DNA of 64,000 bases from Campylobacter sp. MIT 21-1684. Lineage in GTDB: Bacteria; Campylobacterota; Campylobacteria; Campylobacterales; Campylobacteraceae. How positions within the stretch are numbered: the stretch's first letter is position 1; every line of letters starts with the position of its first letter. The translations under genes and the position numbers were made by a program. The notes under the pieces were generated by a model that worked only from the letters and a program-made list of their open reading frames with translations, was not told the origin of the DNA and made no database searches. Positions 29,075 to 38,167 of the stretch are shown in pieces. The stretch is from positions 1-64,000 of the forward strand of contig NZ_JAPHNA010000005.1 of NCBI RefSeq assembly GCF_026241315.1, given 5' to 3'.

Positions 29075-30294
29075 TGAGGTATTTAGAAAAGCAAGGAGTG
29101 AAAATTCCTTTTCTTTTTGAACAGAATAATGATTTTCCTATTGTGAATTTAAAATTGGTATTTCAAAATTGCGGAAGAGGTTTTGATGAGATAGCAGGGC
29201 TTGCTAGAGTGTTTGCAAAGCTTTTAAATGAAGGTACGGATGAAAATTTTTTCAAAAAGTTAGAACTAAGAGCTATTAGTTTAGAAGCAAGTAGTGGTTT
29301 TGAAAGTTTGCAGTTGCATCTTACTTGCTTAAAAGAACATTACAATTTTGCACTCAATGCTTTAAAAAATTTACTCCAAAAGCCTCGTTTTGAAGAGAAA
29401 ATTTTACAAAGAATTACAACTTTGCTTTTAGGGGAACTTGCAAATAGAGAGAATGATTTTGATTATGTAGCAAAAAATTTACTCAACCGCACTGTTTTTG
29501 AATATAAGGAATTTCAAAGTCCAAACACTGGAGATGAAAAAAGCATTGCTACAATCTCACTTGATTCTTTGCGAAAATTTTATGAAAAACATTTCACTTT
29601 GAGTAATCTCATTGTTGTTTTAGGTGGAGATTTGGATGAAAAAGAGGCTGTAGAAAAGATCTTAAAATTGTTAGATTGTCTTCAAGAGGGAAAAAAGATT
29701 CCAGAAAAGCACTATGTTTTTACTCATCAAAAGAAAGATGAAACGCTACAAAGAAAAGAGAGTGAGCAGGCTTATATTTATTTTGCCTCTCCTTTTATAG
29801 TAAAGAGAAACGATGCAGATTTATATCTTGCTAAAATTGCTCTTTTTATTTTAGGACAAGGAGGATTTGGATCGAGGATTTTAGAAGAAATTCGAGTAAA
29901 AAGAGCTTTAGCATATTCAGCATATGCTTTGCTTGATGTTACAAATTCTTACGAACGTGTTTTTGGGTATTTGCAGACAAAAAATGAAAGTGCTAAAGAA
30001 GCAAAAAAACTTGTAGTTGATATTTTTACTGATTTTGTTGATAAAGGAGTTAGTGAGTTAGAATTAACTCAAGCAAAAAATTTCCTTATAGGAAGTACTC
30101 CTTTGCGTTATGAAAACTTAAGTAAAAGACTTGATATAGCTTTGAATGAATATTATCAAGGTTTAGAACTTGGACACTATAAGAGAGAACTTCAATTGAT
30201 AGAAAAGGCGAGTTTGGAAGAATTAAATGCATATATTGTAAAACATAAAGAATTGTTACATCTTAATTTTGCAAGCGTTGTAAATGAAAATTAA
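29074..30294 (+). CDS. M16-family peptidase-like protein lacking the zinc motif
   Basis: A 406-residue protein with the two-lobed M16 fold. The position where active members have HxxEH reads LARVFAKLLNEGT, with no histidines or paired glutamate. The C-terminal arginine/tyrosine region is kept (LEEIRVKRALAYSAYA). In M16 heterodimers one subunit has the metal site and the other supplies the R/Y pair; this looks like the second type, or a non-catalytic homologue. It sits between mqnC and recG, as C. jejuni Cj0463 does, with overlaps on both sides. Confidence 0.85.
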   Translation: MRYLEKQGVKIPFLFEQNNDFPIVNLKLVFQNCGRGFDEIAGLARVFAKLLNEGTDENFFKKLELRAISLEASSGFESLQLHLTCLKEHYNFALNALKNLLQKPRFEEKILQRITTLLLGELANRENDFDYVAKNLLNRTVFEYKEFQSPNTGDEKSIATISLDSLRKFYEKHFTLSNLIVVLGGDLDEKEAVEKILKLLDCLQEGKKIPEKHYVFTHQKKDETLQRKESEQAYIYFASPFIVKRNDADLYLAKIALFILGQGGFGSRILEEIRVKRALAYSAYALLDVTNSYERVFGYLQTKNESAKEAKKLVVDIFTDFVDKGVSELELTQAKNFLIGSTPLRYENLSKRLDIALNEYYQGLELGHYKRELQLIEKASLEELNAYIVKHKELLHLNFASVVNEN

Positions 30295-32095
30295 AGAGAG
30301 CGATTTAGTACTTTTTGAAAAACTTCAAATCAAAAATGTTATTGATTTAGCTTTGCTATTTCCAAAAAAGATTGATAATTTTACCCTTACTCAAGTGCCA
30401 AAAGAAAATGAAAATTGCACACAAAAAGTAAAAATTAGCTCTGTAAATTTCCGTCCAAATCAGCTTTTTGGCTTAGCATATTGTGAAGCTTGGAAACAAA
30501 CAGTGCGTTTTGTTTTCTTTCATCCAAGCAAATGGCATACTATGATTTGTAAGCTTGGTCAAGAAATTCTTTTCAATGCGAAAATCACTCTGTTTAATGA
30601 TATGTGGCAGTTTAGCAATCCTAGAATTATTACTCAAAATATTGGTTTTTATCCAAAATACAACATACAAGGCATTAAAGATAGTGAAATTCAAAGACTC
30701 ATTCAAAGTTATGTTACTTTTGAAAATTTGCAACAAAGCGGTTTAGAGCAAAAATACATCTCTTTGCTCTTAGCTTTGCAAGGTTTTGATTCGAAAAGTT
30801 TTCTAATGCATCAGAATTTAGAGTGTTTTAGCAAGGAATTAAAATATATAGAAATTTATAATTTTTTAAGACGATTGCGAGCAAAAAAAAGTTCTTCAAA
30901 AGCGTATAAATTGACTCTTTTTTCTATTCAAACTTGGTTAGAGAGTTTGCCTTTTTCTCCTACTCAAGATCAGCTTAATGCTTTAGAGGATATTCGAACT
31001 GATTTAAGCTCAAGTGAAGCGAAAAGACGTGTGATAATGGGTGATGTCGGCTGTGGAAAAACCTTAGTTTTGCTTGGTGCTGCTTTGATGGTTTATCCTA
31101 GACAAGCACTTTTAATGGCTCCAACAAGCATACTTGCAAAACAATTATACGAGGAAGCAAAAAAACTTTTGCCAGAATTTGTTCGTATGATTTTTCTTAA
31201 AGGTGGAAAAAAGGAAAAAGACTCTACTAAGCATATACAAAATGCAAATTTAATAATAGGAACTCACGCGCTCTTGCATTTAAAAAAACATAATGCTGTA
31301 CTTGTAATGATAGATGAACAACATCGCTTTGGTTCAAATCAAAGGCAGAAAATTCATTCCCTTTCTCAAGGTGAATGTAGTGCCCATTTTATTCAATTTT
31401 CAGCTACGCCTATTCCAAGAACTTTAAGTATGATACAAAGCGAGCTTGTTCAATTTAGTTTTATAAAGCAAATGCCTTTTCAAAAGCAGATTGCAACTAT
31501 TTGTATCCAAAATGAGGATTTTGCAAGGCTTAAGCAAGAAATTGATGAACAAATCAAGCAAAATCATCAAGTTGTTATAGTCTATCCTTTGGTGAATCAA
31601 AGCGATACTTTGCCTTATATGTCTCTTGAACAAGCTTCAAAATATTGGATAAGTCATTATGATAAGGTCTTTATAACACACGGTAAAGACAAACAAAAAG
31701 ATGAGGTTTTAATGCGTTTTCGCGATGAGGGTACTATTTTACTCAGTACCACTGTAATAGAAGTAGGTATTTCCTTGCCCCGCTTAAGTACAATAGTGAT
31801 TGTAGGAGCTGAAAGATTAGGGCTTGCAACTTTACATCAATTACGTGGCAGGGTTGGCAGAACAGGACTAAAAAGTACTTGTTATTTATATACAAAATTA
31901 AAAGAAATCCCACAACGTTTAAAGGAATTCGCTTCTACCTTGGATGGTTTTAAAATAGCTGAATTGGATTTGAAAAATAGATTGAGTGGGGATTTGCTTG
32001 ATGGTTTTATGCAACACGGCAATGAATTTAAATTTTTTAATTTTTCAAGCGATGAAGACATTTTAAAGCAAGCAAAAAAAGCTTTACAAAGCTAA
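30284..32095 (+). CDS. recG: ATP-dependent DNA helicase RecG
   Basis: A branch-migration helicase that remodels stalled forks and Holliday junctions. The 603-residue protein is somewhat shorter than enterobacterial RecG because the wedge region is compact. Helicase motifs are GDVGCGKT (I), MAPTSILAKQL (Ia), DEQHRFG (II), FSATPIPRTL (III), STTVIEVGISLP (V) and QLRGRVGR (VI). It overlaps the M16 gene by 11 bases and converges on ctb with two bases between stops. Confidence 0.93.
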   Translation: MKIKESDLVLFEKLQIKNVIDLALLFPKKIDNFTLTQVPKENENCTQKVKISSVNFRPNQLFGLAYCEAWKQTVRFVFFHPSKWHTMICKLGQEILFNAKITLFNDMWQFSNPRIITQNIGFYPKYNIQGIKDSEIQRLIQSYVTFENLQQSGLEQKYISLLLALQGFDSKSFLMHQNLECFSKELKYIEIYNFLRRLRAKKSSSKAYKLTLFSIQTWLESLPFSPTQDQLNALEDIRTDLSSSEAKRRVIMGDVGCGKTLVLLGAALMVYPRQALLMAPTSILAKQLYEEAKKLLPEFVRMIFLKGGKKEKDSTKHIQNANLIIGTHALLHLKKHNAVLVMIDEQHRFGSNQRQKIHSLSQGECSAHFIQFSATPIPRTLSMIQSELVQFSFIKQMPFQKQIATICIQNEDFARLKQEIDEQIKQNHQVVIVYPLVNQSDTLPYMSLEQASKYWISHYDKVFITHGKDKQKDEVLMRFRDEGTILLSTTVIEVGISLPRLSTIVIVGAERLGLATLHQLRGRVGRTGLKSTCYLYTKLKEIPQRLKEFASTLDGFKIAELDLKNRLSGDLLDGFMQHGNEFKFFNFSSDEDILKQAKKALQS

Positions 32096-32097
32096 AT

Positions 32098-32469
32098 TTA
32101 TCTGTAAAGTATGCTTTGAAAACGCGAGGCTATCATTTGGGCACGTTGTAAGATAAGTGCTTGAATTTCTTCGTTATAGAGAGTTTTTAAACTTTCTTCA
32201 AAAAGTTTTAACCAAACATTAAAGAGCTCTTTTTCAAAATATGGCAAATCAAGATGTTTTTTTAATGGATGTCCATTATAATCACCTTCACCTAAGAGCA
32301 ATCCAGCCCAAAAATTTCCAATTTTGATTTTATGTTCATCCCAAGCTTCTTTGCTTGTTCCAATGGCTGTGTTAAAAATAATTCCCAAGTCCTTATCGTG
32401 CTGTACTTTTGTGTAGAAAATTTCCATAAGTTTTACAATGTTTTCTTTATTAATAGTGTCGTATTTCAT
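32098..32469 (-). CDS. ctb: Group III truncated haemoglobin (Ctb)
   Basis: A 123-residue 2-over-2 globin. VQHDKDLGIIFN, WDEHKIKIGNFWAGLLLG and GHPLKKHLDLPYFEKELFNVWLKLF are typical of group III. The proximal haem histidine is in the HLDLPYF segment. In C. jejuni ctb is induced by nitrosative stress through NssR and moderates oxygen use. No match to the remembered NssR site (TTAAC-N4-GTTAA) was seen upstream; a different palindrome is there instead. Confidence 0.92.
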   Translation of the reverse strand: MKYDTINKENIVKLMEIFYTKVQHDKDLGIIFNTAIGTSKEAWDEHKIKIGNFWAGLLLGEGDYNGHPLKKHLDLPYFEKELFNVWLKLFEESLKTLYNEEIQALILQRAQMIASRFQSILYR

Positions 32470-32493
32470 ACCTACTCCTTTGGCTGCTGAATG

Positions 32494-32521
32494 TAAGATA
32501 AATCAGCTTTAATTTATCTTA
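32494..32521. promoter_or_regulatory. Perfect 10-bp inverted repeat between ctb and paqP
   Basis: TAAGATAAAT and ATTTATCTTA pair exactly around CAGCTTTA. The site lies 25 bases before the ctb start and 47 or more before the divergent permease gene. It is too far from gene ends to be a terminator, so an operator or a leader hairpin is more likely. Confidence 0.45.
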
Positions 32522-32585
32522 AAATAAGTACAATTTGTTTGTTTTTGCATAAAATATTACAGCTTTAATGGGGATTTTTGAAAAA

Positions 32586-33287
32586 ATGGATTACAATTTT
32601 TTGCTTCAAGTCAGTCCAGCTTTTGTAAAAGCAACTTGGCTCACTTTAAAACTTAGCTTTTTTGGTGTGTTATTTTCTTTCATTATAGGTTTGTTTTGTG
32701 TTTTAATGGGATATTTTAGATTTGTAATTGTACAAAAGCTTTGCAGTGTTTATATAGAATTTTCACGTAACACGCCTTTGTTGATACAGCTCTTCTTTCT
32801 TTACTATGCTTTGCCAAAATTTGGCTTCAATTTAGAACAAATTCCGCTTTTAAAGCATATCTGTCTTAGTGTAGAGCCTACTTTAAGACCTTCTTTTGCT
32901 TGTGCTGTTGTTGGGCTTAGTTTTTTAGGCGGTTCCTATATGGCTGAAAGTTTAAGGGCAGGTTTTGAGGCGGTTAGAAAACAGCAATTTGAAGCAGGGC
33001 TTTCTTTGGGTTTTACACTTTTTGGAAATCTTCGTTATATTATTTTACCTCAAGCTTTAGGTATTGCTATGCCAAGCATTAGTGCAAATATTATTTTTCT
33101 TATTAAAGAAACTTCTGTTGTGAGTATTATAGCTTTGCCTGATTTACTAACGACTATGAAAAGTTTGAATTCTTTAAGTTATAAAACCGATGAGCTCTTG
33201 TTTTTACTTTTTTTGGGTTATTTATGTATTATATTGCCTGTTTCATTTTTTTTAACTTTGCTTGAAAAAAGGTTTTCTTATGTTTGA
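32586..33287 (+). CDS. paqP: Amino-acid ABC transporter permease (PaqP-like)
   Basis: A 233-residue polar-amino-acid permease of the HisMQ/GlnP family. It has about five membrane helices, SRNTPLLIQLFFLYYALP after the first helices and the cytoplasmic EAA loop EAGLSLGFTLFGNLRYIILPQAL. C. jejuni PaqPQ (Cj0467/Cj0469) has been described as a glutamine uptake system affecting stress survival. The context ctb-paqP-permease-paqQ matches. No periplasmic binding protein is encoded here. The ATG at 32568 is six codons earlier and has no ribosome site; GGGGA lies before 32586. The start remains uncertain. Confidence 0.82.
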   Translation: MDYNFLLQVSPAFVKATWLTLKLSFFGVLFSFIIGLFCVLMGYFRFVIVQKLCSVYIEFSRNTPLLIQLFFLYYALPKFGFNLEQIPLLKHICLSVEPTLRPSFACAVVGLSFLGGSYMAESLRAGFEAVRKQQFEAGLSLGFTLFGNLRYIILPQALGIAMPSISANIIFLIKETSVVSIIALPDLLTTMKSLNSLSYKTDELLFLLFLGYLCIILPVSFFLTLLEKRFSYV

Positions 33288-33936
33288 AATACTCAATACA
33301 TTCACACTGAAAAGACTTCTTGAAGGCTTATTTATTACGCTTGAAATTTCTTTTGTAAGTATAGCCATTACCTTATGTGTAGGTTTGGTGTTGGGCTGTT
33401 TTATGAGTTTAAAGAATCGTTTTATTGTTGTAGTATGTCGATTCGGGCTTGAATTAGTGCGTGTGATGCCTTTATTAGTTTGGCTTTTTATTGTGTATTT
33501 TGGTTTTTCAAGATGGTTTGGAGTGCATTTAAGTTCGGTTTCTTCGGCAATTATAGTATTTAGTATTTGGGGGAGTTTGGAAATGATGGATTTGGTTCGT
33601 GCTTCTTTACAAAGCATACCAAAGCACCAGTATGAAAGTGCTCTGTCTTTGGGATTGAATTCGTTTCAAATTTTTATGCATATTGTTATCCCTCAGGCTC
33701 TACGAAGACTCACTCCTACAAGTATGAATTTACTTACTCGTATGATAAAAAGTACAACTTTTGCGTATTTAATTGGTGCAGTTGAACTTGTTAAAGTTGG
33801 ACAGCAAATTATAGAACTCTACAATAAAAATGATTTTGCACCTTTTATCATTTATGGACTAATTTTTATGATATATTTTTTTATTTGCTATCCTGTGTCT
33901 TTATACTCACGATACTTAGAGAAAAAATGGAGCTAA
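33280..33936 (+). CDS. Amino-acid ABC transporter permease, second subunit
   Basis: A 218-residue permease of the same family as its upstream neighbour, with [19 protein letters not shown] and the EAA loop [24 protein letters not shown]. The two probably form the heterodimeric membrane channel. AAAAAAGG seven bases before the ATG at 33280 sets the start, eight bases inside the previous gene. It corresponds to C. jejuni Cj0468. Four bases separate it from the ATPase gene. Confidence 0.85.
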   Translation: MFEILNTFTLKRLLEGLFITLEISFVSIAITLCVGLVLGCFMSLKNRFIVVVCRFGLELVRVMPLLVWLFIVYFGFSRWFGVHLSSVSSAIIVFSIWGSLEMMDLVRASLQSIPKHQYESALSLGLNSFQIFMHIVIPQALRRLTPTSMNLLTRMIKSTTFAYLIGAVELVKVGQQIIELYNKNDFAPFIIYGLIFMIYFFICYPVSLYSRYLEKKWS

Positions 33937-33940
33937 TATT

Positions 33941-34666
33941 ATGTTGAAGATAACAAATTTGCAAAAGTTTTATGGGACGCATCAGGCTTTGAAAAACATT
34001 GATTTAGAGGTAAGACACAAAGAAGTTGTTGTGATTTTAGGACCTAGTGGCTGTGGAAAATCCACGCTGTTGCGTTGCATTAATGGACTTGAGCAAATTG
34101 CTGGAGGAAGCATACACTTAAACGGAGAAACAATAGATAAAAATTTTAAAGAATGGACACGAATTCGTCAAAAGGTTGGAATGGTTTTTCAATCGTATGA
34201 GCTTTTTGAACATTTAAGCGTTAAAGAGAATATACTTTTAGGACCTTTGAAAGTGCAAAAAAGGCAAAAAGATGAAGTGTTAAATGAGGCAAAAATTTGG
34301 CTTGAAAAAGTAGGGCTTTTACACAAGATAAATGCCCACCCAAGAGAATTGAGCGGTGGGCAAAAACAGAGGATAGCGATAGTAAGAAGTCTGTGTATGA
34401 ATCCTGAGTTAATGCTTTTTGATGAAGTTACAGCCGCACTTGATCCTGAAATTGTTCGAGAGGTTTTAGAGGTGATTCTTACTTTAGCAAGAGAGGGTAT
34501 GACTATGCTTATTGTTACACACGAAATGCAATTTGCTAAAGCAGTTGCAGACAGAATCGTTTTTATGGATGAAGGAAGTATTGTTGAGATTAATACTCCA
34601 GAGCTTTTTTTTGAGAATCCTAAGACTCAAAGGGCAAAGAAATTCCTCAATTTGTTTAGTTTTTAA
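33941..34666 (+). CDS. paqQ: Amino-acid ABC transporter ATP-binding protein (PaqQ-like)
   Basis: A 241-residue ABC ATPase of the polar-amino-acid group. Walker A is [13 protein letters not shown], the Q-loop lies in [13 protein letters not shown], the ABC signature is [12 protein letters not shown], Walker [15 protein letters not shown], and the switch histidine is in IVTHEM. Walker B reads DEVTAALD, with valine for the common proline, as is usual in this subfamily. It ends the paq operon; the defence island starts 14 bases later, so read-through into the island is possible. Confidence 0.9.
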   Translation: MLKITNLQKFYGTHQALKNIDLEVRHKEVVVILGPSGCGKSTLLRCINGLEQIAGGSIHLNGETIDKNFKEWTRIRQKVGMVFQSYELFEHLSVKENILLGPLKVQKRQKDEVLNEAKIWLEKVGLLHKINAHPRELSGGQKQRIAIVRSLCMNPELMLFDEVTAALDPEIVREVLEVILTLAREGMTMLIVTHEMQFAKAVADRIVFMDEGSIVEINTPELFFENPKTQRAKKFLNLFSF

Positions 34667-34680
34667 CATACAAAGAGTAG

Positions 34681-35448
34681 ATGATGAAAAGAGATAGAAT
34701 GGCAAATAAACGAAAGTTTGATGAATTTTATTATAGTGCAGAAAATAAAATTGTTTCGTTTGACAAACTCAATGAGGATAATCGCTTATTGTATGAGAAT
34801 AAAATGTTTTGTCCTGATTGTAAAACTGCTAAACTTGGTTTTGTTGTGAAACAAGATAATTCATATCTACGCACTATACCACCTTCTACACATAGTGAAG
34901 GTTGTTTCTATGCTTATGAAATTGTTCCTACTCAAGTTGCAATAGAATATTTTAAAGAGCTAAGCCCTGCCCAAATTAAAAATAGACTTGATTCTCTAAT
35001 GCGCCGTTTGTGTCTTGAAAAAAATAATTGTAGCGTAGTAGATAATTGTTTAAATGAGCAAGACAATCCCTTGCTGCTAAACATAAATCCCCCAACTAAA
35101 AAGAAAAATATAAAATCTCTTAGGGAAAAAAGTGTAAATGCAAGTTTTGGAAAAGAAGATGATGGAGAATTATTTGTATTTTATGGAAAAGTGAAGTTTA
35201 ATTTTTTTAAACAAGAAAAAAATGAATATGCTTATTTACAGATTTTAGTAAAGGATAAAAGAAAGTTTAGCATTAACATAAGTCCTAATGCTGAAAATTT
35301 GCCACAAAAGAACAAAGAATATTTTTTTGTAGCCATAGGATTTTTTTTATATAAGCTTCATAAAGAAAAATATCCAGCATTTCAAATAAAGCTAAGCAGA
35401 GCCGATTCCATAAAATGGAAAGAAATACACGCTGAATATAAGGAGTAA
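34681..35448 (+). CDS. Hypothetical protein with CoiA-like zinc-finger segment
   Basis: A 255-residue soluble protein I do not recognise. Residues of about 44-75 read FCPDCKTAKLGF...THSEGCFY, a CxxC...H-x3-C pattern like the N-terminal zinc finger of CoiA-type competence/nuclease proteins. The C-terminal half is alpha/beta (FVFYGKVKFNFF, FVAIGFFLYKLH), with no nuclease motif visible. The start could be 34681, 34684 or 34699; no strong ribosome site decides. It is the first island gene, immediately after paqQ and two bases before the truncated restriction-enzyme fragment. Confidence 0.6.
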   Translation: MMKRDRMANKRKFDEFYYSAENKIVSFDKLNEDNRLLYENKMFCPDCKTAKLGFVVKQDNSYLRTIPPSTHSEGCFYAYEIVPTQVAIEYFKELSPAQIKNRLDSLMRRLCLEKNNCSVVDNCLNEQDNPLLLNINPPTKKKNIKSLREKSVNASFGKEDDGELFVFYGKVKFNFFKQEKNEYAYLQILVKDKRKFSINISPNAENLPQKNKEYFFVAIGFFLYKLHKEKYPAFQIKLSRADSIKWKEIHAEYKE

Positions 35449-35450
35449 TT

Positions 35451-35804
35451 ATGCCAAACTTCGCTTTTCTTACTAACAACCTTTTTACTACCTACACGCT
35501 AGAAGTGGATTTCCCACGCATTTATAAGTTTGATGAAAATAAGCAAAAAGCACAAGCTACCCTAGATTCTATAAAAGCACTTTATGATAAGGAGAAGTTT
35601 TCAAAGCAAAATGAACACCAATTTGAAGATGATTTTATCGCAAAAGTGTTAGATATTCTAGGTTGGCACAGCATTAGGCAAGAGGAAAAAATTATTCAAG
35701 GTAAGTTAGACAAGCCAGATTTCTTGCTTTTTAGCGATACAGATTCTAAAAAAGCCTATTATGCAATAGAAAAAGAGCAAAGAAAAGCGACAAATTGCCA
35801 ATGA
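35451..35804 (+). pseudogene. N-terminal fragment of a type IIG restriction-modification enzyme
   Basis: A 117-residue frame with a ribosome site (AAGGAG). HQFEDDFIAKVLDILGWHSIR followed by QEEKIIQGKLDKPDFLLF is the beginning of the nuclease domain of Eco57I-like IIG enzymes (the D of KPDF is the first PD-ExK acid). The frame ends in AIEKEQRKATNCQ, just where such enzymes continue into the catalytic ExK strand, so the nuclease core and methylase are missing. Most likely a decayed remnant. A tail of the same sort lies at 41102-41419. Confidence 0.65.
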
Positions 35805-35860
35805 AAGCTAATGAGACTACAAAAATATGCTTTTGATTATTTTATTTAAGGAAGGTGCAA

Positions 35861-38167
35861 ATGGAACTTGAATTGCAATACAGCAAAGAGGGGAAAATAT
35901 ATTCTCACATTCGCAAGGAATATCTTGTAGCTACACCTGAGGAAAAAGTAAGACAAGCTTTTGTGTGTATCTTATGTAATGAATACAATTATAGCCTAGA
36001 GCAAATGGACGAAGAGCTTGAAATAGGAGCGAAGCAAAGAGGTGGCGGCGGAGCTAGGGCTGATATTGTGATATGGAAGAACCATCAAGCAAAAAATAAC
36101 AAGGACAATCCCCTTATAGTTGTTGAATGTAAGGCAGATTCTATAAAAATAGGCGAAAATGATTATTTGCAAGGTGAGCTTTATGCTAGACTGACCGAAG
36201 CTCCGTTTTTTGTAACGCATAATAACTATGAAACAAAATTTTGGCGTGTCAAAAGAGATAAGATTCCCGGTTACAGGCAGCAAATTTCAAATATTCCAAA
36301 AAATGGGGATAGCGAAAAAGAGATTGAAAAAATCTTTAATTCTTTGGTAGTTTTTAAAGAAGATGAATTTGCAAATTTGCTTCATCGTTGCCACAATATC
36401 ATAAGAAACATTGAAAAGCTTGACCCAGCAGCAGCTTTTGATGAAATCGCTAAGATTTTGTTTATGAAAGTTTATGCGGAACGAGAGCTTTTAAAAGGAA
36501 AAAGAGACAATAAATTCACAAAAGAACATTTTGAAAACGCAAAAGAATATAACCCAGATTTTTTAGAATGGCTTTTTGAAAGAACTAAAAAAGATTTTGC
36601 AAAAGACCAAATTTTCTTAAAAGATGAAAAGATAAATCTCAAAGAACATACCGCAATTAAAATCATTGAAGAATTGCAAATCTATAATCTCTCTTTAACC
36701 TCAACGGACATAAAAGGAATAGCATTTGAGAAATTTCTAGGCAGAACTTTTAGGGGCGAAATAGGACAATTTTTTACGCCTAGAAGTATTGTTGAATTTA
36801 TGGTAGAGATGATAGACCCATTAGAAAATGAAATTTCTTGCGACCCAGCAAGTGGTAGTGGTGGGTTTTTGATTAGAATCTTTAGTAAAGTGAGGGAAGA
36901 TATTCAAAAAGATATTATTAGACAATATGAAGAGTATAAACAAAGATTAGTAGGTAATAAGACAAGTGATAAACTCACAGCTAAACAAGCTTTAAAACTT
37001 AATGAAAAATATGAGGAATTAAATAAAGAACTTCAAAATGATAAAAAAAGCATAAATACAAGGCTTTTTAAGCTTTCAAATTATTGTATTTTTGGCACAG
37101 ATGCAAACGATAGAATGGCAAGAACTTCTAAAATGAATATGATTATGCACGGAGATGGGCACGGGGGTATTCATCATCATAATGGACTTTTAAATATTAA
37201 TGGAATCTTTGAAAACCGCTTTGATGTGATTCTTACCAATCCTCCCTTTGGCTCTCAAGTAGAAAAAGCCGATGTAATTCAAGCAAGTGATGCACAACTA
37301 AGGCTTCCAGAAGAGGGAGAGAAACTAGAAAAAGGAAGACGCTTTATTATAAGAGATGGTTTTGAAGAATATATTCAAGAATATTATAAACTCTATGGAA
37401 TTGAAGTTTATGAAAATGCACAAAGCCAGATTTTAGATAATATCGGCAAGCCCATAGCCTCACTTTTTAAGCTTAAGCCTGATTTGCAAAGCGATAAAAC
37501 CGAGCATTTATTCATTAATCGTTGCTTAGATTTGCTAAAGCCCGGAGGGAGAATGGGTATAGTCTTGCCAGAGGGTGTATTTAATACGCCAAATGCTGAA
37601 TATGTGCGCAAATTTGTAGAAGGAAGAGCTTTTATTAGAGCCGTAATTTCCTTGCCTAGCGAGACTTTCAATAGTGCAAAAGCAAGCGTAAAATGTTCTA
37701 TTTTGTTTTTGCAAAAATTTGATACACAAACACAGCAAAAATGGGATACTTTGCTCCAAACTCACAAAGAAAAGTTTGAAATAGAATTTAGTCAAGAGCT
37801 TGATAAATTGCAAGAAATCATTGATTATCACAAAAGCAAAGAAGAAAAAATCGCTAAATTTAATGCCGAAGATAAAAAGAAAGCGAGAAAAACCCTAGAA
37901 GAGCTACAAAAAAAGATACATAAAGATTCTTGGCAGGAAGCAAAAAATGACTTTGATTATCCTATCTTTATGGCAGAGACTGAAAATGTAGGGATTACAA
38001 GCACAGGAGAGACAGGCGAAAATATCCCAAACGAGCTTATAGATAGCTATGAAAATAAAGACGATGAAAAAGTTTTAAAACAAAAAGGCATTGCAAGCTA
38101 TTTTAAAGAATTTTTACAAGAGCATAAAATTGCTTGGAATGCAAACTATGGGGGCAAAAATGAGTAA
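35861..38167 (+). CDS. Fusion of PD-(D/E)xK nuclease domain and N6-adenine DNA methylase (BcgI-like)
   Basis: A 768-residue protein. Residues 20-180 form a type I HsdR_N-like nuclease domain with Asp68 (RADIVIW) and Glu89-x-Lys91 (VVECKA). A helical HsdM N-terminal region and gamma-class methylase follow: GQFFTPRSIVEFM, motif I DPASGSGGFL (328-337), motif IV NPPF (460-463) and ILPEGVFNTPNAEYVRKF. Cleavage and methylation thus sit in one chain that needs the separate specificity subunit encoded next, as in BcgI-type type IIB systems. No HsdR helicase gene is present. AAGGAAGG precedes the ATG at 35861. It overlaps hsdS by eight bases. The alternative is an HsdM whose R partner lies elsewhere. 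Confidence 0.8.
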   Translation: MELELQYSKEGKIYSHIRKEYLVATPEEKVRQAFVCILCNEYNYSLEQMDEELEIGAKQRGGGGARADIVIWKNHQAKNNKDNPLIVVECKADSIKIGENDYLQGELYARLTEAPFFVTHNNYETKFWRVKRDKIPGYRQQISNIPKNGDSEKEIEKIFNSLVVFKEDEFANLLHRCHNIIRNIEKLDPAAAFDEIAKILFMKVYAERELLKGKRDNKFTKEHFENAKEYNPDFLEWLFERTKKDFAKDQIFLKDEKINLKEHTAIKIIEELQIYNLSLTSTDIKGIAFEKFLGRTFRGEIGQFFTPRSIVEFMVEMIDPLENEISCDPASGSGGFLIRIFSKVREDIQKDIIRQYEEYKQRLVGNKTSDKLTAKQALKLNEKYEELNKELQNDKKSINTRLFKLSNYCIFGTDANDRMARTSKMNMIMHGDGHGGIHHHNGLLNINGIFENRFDVILTNPPFGSQVEKADVIQASDAQLRLPEEGEKLEKGRRFIIRDGFEEYIQEYYKLYGIEVYENAQSQILDNIGKPIASLFKLKPDLQSDKTEHLFINRCLDLLKPGGRMGIVLPEGVFNTPNAEYVRKFVEGRAFIRAVISLPSETFNSAKASVKCSILFLQKFDTQTQQKWDTLLQTHKEKFEIEFSQELDKLQEIIDYHKSKEEKIAKFNAEDKKKARKTLEELQKKIHKDSWQEAKNDFDYPIFMAETENVGITSTGETGENIPNELIDSYENKDDEKVLKQKGIASYFKEFLQEHKIAWNANYGGKNE

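Noticed and set aside
33252-33617. 121-codon reverse frame over the second Paq permease
   Set aside because: Antisense shadow of a membrane-protein gene; composition follows the opposite strand.
35855-35861. GTG at 35855 as start of the nuclease-methylase
   Set aside because: ATG at 35861 is better spaced from AAGGAAGG; the difference is two codons.
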